From Chloroflexota bacterium (lineage in GTDB: Bacteria > Chloroflexota > Anaerolineae > B4-G1), in NCBI GenBank assembly GCA_011046405.1, contig DSAR01000221.1, positions 1 through 7,034 on the forward strand: DNA of 7,034 nucleotides. The letters run 5' to 3'. Positions 1 to 5,700 of this stretch are shown piece after piece. A program made the translations under genes and the position numbers. Every line of letters begins with the position of its first letter. Position 1 is the first letter of the stretch. The notes beneath the pieces were generated by a model, which made no database searches, had not been told where the DNA came from, and saw nothing but the letters and a program-made list of their open reading frames with translations.

Positions 1-635
1 CGGGCCTCCTCCAGGATGACGTTGGCCCACTTCTCCACCAGGTAGGCCAGCAGATTGACGCGGACTGTTTTAGTCCGTTCGACCGTCTCTCCCGACTCGC
101 CGAAGGCCAGTTGGCCTGGCTCTTGACAGTCCTCGCCCTCGACCCTCTCGCGGGGCAGTTCGACCTGGATGCCGAACGTCTGCGGCCACTCGAGCGTCGC
201 CTTCTCGATGAAGACGGCGACGGGGTTGTAGTCGGTGGCGTAGGTCTCACATCCCAGGCGCAGCGCCTCCAGGGGGATGGAACCGCCGCCGGCGAAGGGA
301 TCAAGCACGCGGGGCGGCCGGCCGTACTGCGCTTCATACTGCTGCAAGATCATCTCCCGCGCCCGCTCGACGTCGGCCGAGTTGCCGTCCTTGACCGCCT
401 CCCAGGGCGTGATGCGCTTGATCAATTCCATCAGCTCTTTGCGCTTCTCCGGTTGGTCCTCGCCGGGGTCGTCGATCAGGGCGGCGAAGGCGGTGGCGCG
501 AGAAGAGGCCAGCGGTCGCCGCGCCCACCAGATGTGGAGCGTCGACGGGTGGCCGTGGCGGATATTCTTCTCCCGCGCCGAGGCGTCGGAGATTTCGGCC
601 AGGGGGAGGTTGTATTCGATCAGGCGTTTGGTCAT
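1..635 (-). CDS. DUF1156 adenine-specific DNA methylase, N-terminal part (DrmMI-like), cut by window edge
   Basis: Translating the minus strand from ATG at 635-633 gives 211 residues with no stop before the window edge, so only the N-terminus is present. Residues 5-58 match the DUF1156 opening, with the signature stretches LIEYNLPLAEISDASAREK and HPSTLHIWWARRPLASSRA. Residues 111-128 (LDPFAGGGSIPLEALRLG) are the SAM-binding motif I of an amino-methyltransferase, followed by YATDYNPVA at 132-140 with the adenosine-contacting acidic residue. The catalytic (N/D)PPY motif would lie off the left edge. This family (COG1743-like) is expected to methylate adenine N6 in DNA, and it accompanies SNF2 helicases in class 1 DISARM and in DUF499-type defence islands. 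The start is supported by GGAG seven bases upstream and the family's usual N-terminus. Methylase function is well supported; the assignment to DISARM is inference. Confidence 0.9.
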   Translation of the reverse strand, partial: MTKRLIEYNLPLAEISDASAREKNIRHGHPSTLHIWWARRPLASSRATAFAALIDDPGEDQPEKRKELMELIKRITPWEAVKDGNSADVERAREMILQQYEAQYGRPPRVLDPFAGGGSIPLEALRLGCETYATDYNPVAVFIEKATLEWPQTFGIQVELPRERVEGEDCQEPGQLAFGESGETVERTKTVRVNLLAYLVEKWANVILEEA

Positions 636-639
636 AGGG

Positions 640-646
640 TCACTCC
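640..646 (-). promoter_or_regulatory. Ribosome binding site of the methylase, built from the end of an upstream gene relic
   Basis: The minus strand reads GGAGTGA, then CCCT, then the methylase ATG. The GGAG and TGA are also the last bases and stop codon of the 231-residue-type relic. Only four bases separate that stop from the methylase start, the spacing of a tightly coupled operon pair. This indicates that the methylase once directly followed such a gene and may explain why this scrap has survived. Confidence 0.6.
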
Positions 647-711
647 AAGCCCGGCATCTTTTTCACCTGGCGATAGTCCGGGGCAAAGCCCCCCGGCGGC
701 CGGCATATCCC
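640..711 (-). pseudogene. Relic of the C-terminus of a 231-residue-type protein
   Basis: Read on the minus strand in the frame ending at TGA (642-640), this stretch gives FAPDYRQVKKMPGLE and a stop. The intact gene at 2117-1422 ends FAPDYRKVKKMLGLE. Thirteen of these 15 residues agree, and by hand count 38 of 48 bases including the stop. Eight of the ten base differences are silent, so the copy diverged while it was still translated as protein and is not a recent duplication. Upstream (residues read as GICRPPGG) the match fades, and no start or longer open frame precedes it. It lies between the toxin stop and the methylase start. Confidence 0.75.
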
Positions 712-717
712 CTTTGG

Positions 718-1050
718 TCATAGGAACTCGACGTGGTTCCGCATATCCTGGGGTTCGAGAATCCGAAAGATCAGCACAAGCCCACGAACAATAGCCCCAA
801 TCCGAGTCTGTTGGTGAGCATAGACAATACCAGCATGGGGGACTCCCTCGGCATGCAAGCGCAAAAAGTCGGCATCTTGCGTGAATACCACACGCTCCTC
901 ACGGTTCGCCAAGGCTAGATGGGCCTCATCGGAAGCCGCCAATAGATTGGCCTCCTGGGTGGTCAGAACGTCTATTCCTCGCCGTCGCAAGCCCGTGGTA
1001 ACCGCTTTGGGTACATGTTCGTCCATATAGTACTTGCTCTCTTCAGACAC
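718..1050 (-). CDS. DUF5615 PIN-like toxin
   Basis: This 110-residue protein has the full DUF5615 (Mut7-C-like PIN fold) pattern. It opens with KYYMDEHVP (D10, E11), has an ASDEAHLALA segment (D41, E42) and then VVFTQDADF (D59, D61), the acidic residues expected to bind metal in a PIN-like ribonuclease. It ends MRNHVEFL, a usual tail for the family, so it appears complete. The likely role is RNA cleavage as the toxin of a type II pair with the DUF433 protein directly upstream. The start is GTG at 1050-1048, giving an 8-base overlap with that gene (GTGTCTGA) and implying translational coupling. An ATG eight codons further in would cut into the first beta strand and is less likely. Its target RNA is unknown. 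Confidence 0.85.
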   Translation of the reverse strand: MSEESKYYMDEHVPKAVTTGLRRRGIDVLTTQEANLLAASDEAHLALANREERVVFTQDADFLRLHAEGVPHAGIVYAHQQTRIGAIVRGLVLIFRILEPQDMRNHVEFL

Positions 1051-1357
1051 GTAATCTCTCCGGCAGTTTGGAAGGGGTCATCTGGCCCAATTCTTCCAGG
1101 AAAGCGTCGTCGGCTCGGATAGATGCGTCAATTTCAGCCCGATGATCATAATAGTAGGTCAACGCCGCATATACCTCCGACAACGCGAGGTCGTATTCAG
1201 TGGCAATTTCGTCAGCGCTGAAGCCCATCCATTCGTGCCAGATGACAATGTTTTGCACCGTGATACGATGCCCGGCTATGCGCGGCTTACCCCCGGCGAC
1301 GTCGGGGGTGATCTCGATATGTTGATCTAGAACAACTTGTTTCACATTCATACTCAT
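1043..1357 (-). CDS. DUF433 antitoxin
   Basis: This 104-residue DUF433 protein has the family landmarks in order: ITPDVAGGKPRIAGHRITVQ (residues 17-36), the segment GFSADEIATEYDLALSEVYA that resembles a helix-turn-helix, and AALTYYYDHRAEID. DUF433 proteins are commonly the partner of DUF5615 PIN-like toxins and are thought to neutralise them and repress their own operon. Here the gene overlaps the toxin by 8 bases, as expected for a pair. GAGGTGA three bases before the ATG at 1357 gives a good ribosome binding site; a second ATG two codons later is possible. It starts 64 bp after the 231-residue gene, in the same direction. I saw no convincing promoter of its own in that gap. Confidence 0.85.
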   Translation of the reverse strand: MSMNVKQVVLDQHIEITPDVAGGKPRIAGHRITVQNIVIWHEWMGFSADEIATEYDLALSEVYAALTYYYDHRAEIDASIRADDAFLEELGQMTPSKLPERLRV

Positions 1358-1421
1358 TTCTCACCTCGTCTCTCATCCCCGTGTGCTTGTGTCGCTCCAT
1401 GGGCGACTTCCTTTCATCGAC

Positions 1422-2117
1422 TCATTCTAGCCCCAGCATCTTCTTGACCTTGCGGTAATCCGGGGCAAACATCCCCGGCCTCTTGGGCATACTCTTTTGC
1501 ATTTGGACCGAGTACTCGATCAGTTCCAGGACCTGCCGGCGCCCCTCGGGCGTCTTGACCGCCTCCCGGGGCGTCTGCCCGCCCAGGGCTGGGATTGATT
1601 CGTCGATCCACTGGCGCAGCATCTTGTCCTCAATTTCGGCGATGAGTTCCGGCGGGGGCACGAACGGCTCTTCGGGTTCGGTTGAGGGTCCCTCGCTCAA
1701 CACCTCGGCCAGCTCCTTGGCCCCGGTCTGGATCAGTCGAATTCGCTCGCCCAGCAGTTCTTCCAGCCGCTGCCGACAGTCATCCAGGCGGCGGCGAGAT
1801 GGCGCCTCCACCTCCAGCTTGGTCGGCGTCAAGACTAGATGCGCCAGTACGCGCTTGCCCAGCGGCGCGAACTGCTGTGGAGCGTCGGGGCGGGTCTCGA
1901 ACCAGGGGAAATGGTAAGAACCATCCGATTCTGGCGCCAGGTCGTCGTCAAGCCCGAAATCGTCCGCCGACCGTAGAATCGAGAGTACGTCTTCCTGGTC
2001 CGTGTGTCGATAAAGTGCGCTCGTAAAGACGATCTCATCCCCCTCAGGCGTCGTCACGCGGAAGTCATCGGACCGCTTGGGGCGGCGGTGTCGCTTACGT
2101 CTTCTCTTTCTGCTCAT
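1422..2117 (-). CDS. Hypothetical protein between helicase and methylase; C-terminus resembles SEC-C/antitoxin-Xre-associated proteins
   Basis: I do not recognise this 231-residue protein as a named defence component. It has a strongly basic start (residues 1-15, MSRKRRRKRHRRPKR), a mixed central part, a TPTKLEVEAPSRRRLDDCRQ segment leading into a helix (about 97-128), then W170 followed by PALGGQTPREAVKTPEGR (176-193) and a conserved tail, MFAPDYRKVKKMLGLE (216-231). From memory, the ALGG-TPREA-TPEGR pattern and an LGL-type ending occur in proteins related to SEC-C or MbcA/ParS/Xre-like C-terminal regions; this is a resemblance only. No membrane segment or signal peptide is visible. GAGGTGA six bases (from GAGG) before the ATG supports the start. 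A relic of the same tail lies just before the methylase, so this family probably belongs naturally between helicase and methylase. The basic N-terminus could contact nucleic acid. Confidence 0.7.
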   Translation of the reverse strand: MSRKRRRKRHRRPKRSDDFRVTTPEGDEIVFTSALYRHTDQEDVLSILRSADDFGLDDDLAPESDGSYHFPWFETRPDAPQQFAPLGKRVLAHLVLTPTKLEVEAPSRRRLDDCRQRLEELLGERIRLIQTGAKELAEVLSEGPSTEPEEPFVPPPELIAEIEDKMLRQWIDESIPALGGQTPREAVKTPEGRRQVLELIEYSVQMQKSMPKRPGMFAPDYRKVKKMLGLE

Positions 2118-2139
2118 AGTTCACCTCTTATGTACACTA

Positions 2140-2257
2140 TACAAGACCGTCGCGAATATGCTTTCGTCATCTGGATGCGCGCCACCGAGTTCTGGATTCG
2201 GTGTTACGGGGCGCTCCGTTCTCAGTCTTCGTCACCATTTACAGCCAAAATCGGCAT
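2140..2257 (-). pseudogene. Relic of the 3' end of a DUF3883 helicase
   Basis: The minus strand here aligns base by base with the end of the intact helicase at about 2815-2931. Plus-strand 2168-2203 matches 2848-2883 at 30 of 36 positions, and 2227-2250 matches 2908-2931 at 20 of 24. With two one-base gaps repaired it reads W-L-stop-M-V-T, then HRIQN, VARIQMD and SIFAT, against the live WLYVVT, HRIQN, AARFRMD and EIFAT. A TAA (2241-2239) replaces a Tyr codon, and two deletions break the frame, so it cannot be expressed. Many differences are silent or conservative, indicating a separately evolved homologue rather than a fresh copy. The match weakens beyond 2257 and ends about 20 bp before the ribosome binding site of the 231-residue gene. 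Confidence 0.8.
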
Positions 2258-2291
2258 TCCAATGCAGCCGTTGCCCAGGTCCCTCCCAGGC

Positions 2292-2684
2292 CTACGCCGC
2301 TTCCAGTTCCCGCGCCATCTCAATCACCCGGTCGATCTCCGCCTGATGCGCCGCGTAGAACGCCAGCGCTTCCTCGACCTGGGATTCGGTCAGGTCGTAC
2401 TCGGCGGCGATCTCCTCGGGCGACTGGCCCCACTGTTTGGCGGCGACTACGATCGTCTGCACCCGGACGCCCGTCCCGCTCACCTCCGGCGTGGGGACAC
2501 CCGCCGCGCCCCGTCGATAGATGATCTTGGGGAAATTGGGATCGTTCAGATTCTGGCGCAGCGCGCCGACCTTCTCGGCCACGGCCCACATGATGAACTG
2601 GTTCAGCGAGACACCCTGGGCAGAGGCCCATTGTTCGGCCTCCCGCTTCAAATCGACCGGCAAATTCAAGGGATAGCGTGCCAT
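2292..2684 (-). CDS. Ribbon-helix-helix/DUF433 fusion, antitoxin-like regulator without an adjacent toxin
   Basis: This protein of about 130 residues joins two DNA-binding-type modules. The N-terminal part (RYPLNLPVDLKREAEQWASA, then GVSLNQFIMWAVAEKV) is a HicB/Arc-like ribbon-helix-helix. The C-terminal part (VRVQTIVVAAKQWGQSPEEI, AAEYDLTESQVEEALAFY, AAHQAEID) is DUF433, lacking the usual GKPxIxGxRI core. I chose ATG at 2684 because GAGGAG stands seven bases upstream; a GTG at 2708 would add eight residues but lies in the operator. A promoter and palindrome lie just upstream, fitting autorepression. No toxin gene follows: the next downstream sequence is the helicase relic. It may regulate the genes below it or be the survivor of a broken toxin-antitoxin pair. 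The family calls are firm; the role is inference. Confidence 0.8.
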   Translation of the reverse strand: MARYPLNLPVDLKREAEQWASAQGVSLNQFIMWAVAEKVGALRQNLNDPNFPKIIYRRGAAGVPTPEVSGTGVRVQTIVVAAKQWGQSPEEIAAEYDLTESQVEEALAFYAAHQAEIDRVIEMARELEAA

Positions 2685-2702
2685 CGACAATCTCCTCTCA
2701 TT

Positions 2703-2738
2703 ATACACATCTTATGAGACATCATATACGATGTGTAT
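2703..2738. promoter_or_regulatory. Palindromic operator over the RHH-DUF433 promoter
   Basis: ATACACATC at 2703-2711 and GATGTGTAT at 2730-2738 are perfect 9-bp inverted arms 18 bp apart. The right arm lies in the spacer between the -35 and -10 hexamers, and the left arm just past the predicted RNA start. TATGAGA also occurs twice in direct orientation (2713-2719 and 2736-2742), and ACATCATATACGATGT between them is a near-palindrome. Ribbon-helix-helix repressors typically bind short repeated half-sites like these, so autorepression by the adjacent gene product is likely. Confidence 0.55.
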
Positions 2739-2749
2739 GAGAAAGTCAA
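2721..2749 (-). promoter_or_regulatory. Sigma70-type promoter for the RHH-DUF433 gene and probably the genes after it
   Basis: On the minus strand TTGACT (2749-2744) is followed by exactly 17 bases and TATGAT (2726-2721), each one mismatch from the consensus hexamers. The predicted RNA start is near 2714, about 30 nt before the chosen ATG. The stretch is AT-rich in GC-rich surroundings and lies in the gap between the helicase stop and the next start, so genes below the helicase can be transcribed separately from it. Confidence 0.6.
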
Positions 2750-2766
2750 GCGGTTACCTGGGAACT

Positions 2767-5700
2767 TTAGCCTACGTCACCGTCTTCTGCCAACGATTGC
2801 CAATTATCCTCGGGGATGATGAATCCCGTGGCGAAGATCTCCTCGTCCATCCGGAAGCGCGCCGCCGGGTTCTGAATCCGGTGTAACTGCGGCGATCCGG
2901 TCCCGGCCTCCGTCACCACGTACAGCCAGAATTTATCGCCGAAGTGGCGCGCTTTCTTCCACTCGTTGGCCGAGATGCGCACCGCCCCCGAGCGCGCCCG
3001 CGCCTTGACCTCGATGTAGCGGGCGTCGGCCAACGTGCCGTCCTCCTCGTAGCGGATGGAGCGCACGTCGAAGCCGTGGTTATCGTCGGAGACGTCCTCC
3101 GGCTCCCAGCCGTGCTCCCGCTCGTAGGCCATCGCCACGCGCATTCCCACCGCCTCGATCTCGTCGTCGCGCCGCATCTTGGCCTCGTATCCGGCCCGCG
3201 TCTCGCCGGCGGGCGTCGTCTCGGTCCGGGGCCGGGCGTAGGTCAGCCCTTCCGGTATCACCACCGCCGCCCCCAGGAAGCGCGACTCGCCCATCGTCAG
3301 GTTCCGCTCCCGGCGGATCTCCCGCTCCAGTTCGTCCCGCCGCCGGTAGAGCTGTTCCAGCGTCCGCTGTTCATTCAAGAGCGGCAAGTCGACCTGCTCG
3401 CCCCCTGCCTGGCGCATCTGGTAATCGAGGATCTTCTGGTTCGACTCCTGGATCAGGTATTCGAGGGAGCGAAGGCCGTACTTCTCCTTCACCCGCGTCT
3501 CCCGATCCCGCCGCGCGCCGATCTCCTCGCGGAAGGGGAGCAACACCTGGGTCACCAGGTAATCCTCGATCGCGTCTCGTTCATCCAGCAAATCCCGCAC
3601 GCTCTCGGGAACCATTGCCTCCTGCGGTATGACTCCCTGGCGATCCTGAGCCTTTGCGCCTTTGCGCCCTTGCTCCCTAGCTCCCTTGCCCATCGGCTCA
3701 CAATCCCACAGCACCGCCGGGTTGACCCGCTGAATCTCTCCCGCCACCGGCTGGTAGAGGCAGAAGACCCGCTTCCCCGCCGGTTGCCCGGAGCCGTCGG
3801 TCACCTCCCCCTCGACGAACCAGAGCACACCCTCCCGCTGTCCCTCGGGGTCGCCGAAGACTGCGTAGGCGTCCGCTCCGCCCTCGAAGGTCGCCAGGAT
3901 CTCCTCGTTGACCGCTTCCAGCAGGGGATGGCCCGGCGCGACGAACTCGTCCTCCCGGTGGGCGCGGGCGTGGGCCTTGTCGAAGGTCACCCGCCGGTAC
4001 TCGCGGAATGGCTTGCCATAGGTCGTCTTGAAGCCGTAGTCGTCGCCCCAGCGGCGCAGGTCGTAGGGTACCGAGGGGACGTGGTAGACCTCGCCCCGTC
4101 GCTCGATCGTCCCGCCCAGGCGGCGGAAGGCGCGCAGGAAGTAATCCTCCACGTACTCGGGCACCAGCCGGTTCTCCTCTGCTTCCAGCGTCTCCTTCAA
4201 CAGCCCGGTGTAGTCGATGTGGCGCGTCGCCAGGCTGGCGACGAAGACCCGCTCCAGCGTCTGCTGCACCGTCGATGGGTCCATCGCGTCGATGTGCGCC
4301 TCGATCTCCTCCATCCGCCGCTGGTTGAAGATGGCGTCCTTCAGCAACTCGTCCAACCGCGCCCCGGGGATGATCTCGCCGATCACGTCAAAGACCCGGT
4401 TGGAGCCCAGCGCCTCCCGCATACGATCCATCTTCTCGAACAGCCGGTCCAGGATCTGGCCCTCGCGGGTGTCGCGGGTGATCATATTCCAGACGTGAAC
4501 CTCGTAGTTCTGCCCGTAGCGATGGACGCGCCCCATGCGCTGTTCCAGTCGATTCGGGTTCCAGGGAATGTCGTAGTTGACCATCAGCGAACAGAACTGG
4601 AGGTTGATGCCCTCGCCGGCCGCCTCGGTGGCGACCATGATCTGGGCCTCGTGCTGAAACGTGTGCTCCGCCTCGATGCGGGCGTCCATATCCATCTGCC
4701 CGTGGATGGTGACCACGATGTAGCCCCAGGCACGCAGTTTCTCCACCAGGTAATCGACCGTGTCTCGGAACTCGGTGAAGATCAGCAGTTTCCGGTCGCC
4801 CAGGCTCGTCAGCACGTGGTCGCGCAAGCCCACCAGCTTGCTCTCGATCTCCTGGCGACGAACCTGTTCCGCCTGCTCGATCAAGCGCTCCAATTGGGCG
4901 ATCTCGGCCTGCACGTCGTCGATGTTCTGAGCGATGGTCAGGTGGACCAGCCGATCCTCGATTCGCTCCCGATCATCCTCCGCCATATCCTCCAACTCTT
5001 CCGGCGTGATGCGGCGGGCGCGGAGGTAATCCTCGCTCTCTCGCCGGATCTGCTCCGGCAGCGTCAAGAGCGCCTCCAGGCGGGCTTTCCGCCGCTTCAA
5101 CGACTCGTAGATCGCGTGGGTGCTGGAGGTCAGCCGCCGCTGGAGGATCATCAGCGCAAAGGAGATGGAGCGGTTTTCCTTCGCCCTGTCGAAATAGTCC
5201 TGCACGTAGCGGGTGACACCGTTGTAGAGCGCGGCCTCGTCGGGCGTCAGGCGGAAGGGGACGGTGTGGACGTGGCGCGGCGGAAAGATGTCCGATCCAT
5301 CGAAGCGCTTCATATCCTCCTTCAGCCGCCGCACAAAGACCGGGTTGTCCTTGCTCTCGATCGATTCTTTCAACAATGCTGTCTGGGCGAAAAAGCCCGG
5401 CCGGAGCAGGTCCAGGAAGAGCCGGAAGTTCTCCTCGTCGCCCCGGTGGGGTGTGGCGGTGAGGAAGAGCAAATGTTCAGCCTGGCGGGAGAGGACCTCG
5501 CCGGCCTGGTAGCGCTGCGTCTTGTCGATCTTCACCCGGTCGCGGCTCTCGTAGGCGTAGGCGCTCATCTTGTGCGCCTCGTCGACAATCACCAGGTCCC
5601 ACCGGACGTTGGAGAGGGTGGTACGGATGTCCTCCTGCTTGATGAAGTCGACCGACGCGATGGCCCGGTCCCGCTCCTCCCACACGTTCTCGCCCCAGAC

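Larger units (their letters stand above)
627..724. repeat. 12-bp perfect direct repeat flanking the relic
   Basis: The plus strand carries TTTGGTCATAGG at 627-638 and again at 713-724. On the coding strand the first copy is the methylase start (CCTATGACCAAA, containing its ATG) and the second is the toxin's end (CTA TGA). The repeats bracket the 74 bp that contain the 231-residue-type relic. This could be a target duplication, a microhomology junction, or the trace of an older arrangement in which the toxin stop overlapped the methylase ATG as ATGA. Confidence 0.7.

Noticed and set aside
111..794. Plus-strand frames over the methylase start and toxin end
   Set aside because: Shadows of the DUF1156 and DUF5615 genes; no family features, no ribosome binding site, and the opposite strand has clear motifs.
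1358..1440. TAGAAT at the end of the 231-residue gene as a promoter for the toxin-antitoxin pair
   Set aside because: No acceptable -35 about 17 bases upstream.
2127..2150. Possible second promoter-operator before the 231-residue gene (TATAGT on the minus strand, TCTTATG and TATACA shared with the RHH operator region)
   Set aside because: No matching -35 hexamer at a proper distance and only short shared words; too weak to annotate.
2004..2717. Plus-strand frame of 237 codons
   Set aside because: It runs antisense through the 231-residue gene start, the helicase relic and the RHH-DUF433 gene, so it cannot represent one gene.
3651..3690. Octamer array as a CRISPR or tandem spacer array
   Set aside because: Units are contiguous 8-mers without spacers and lie inside a coding sequence; there is no CRISPR-type repeat in the window.
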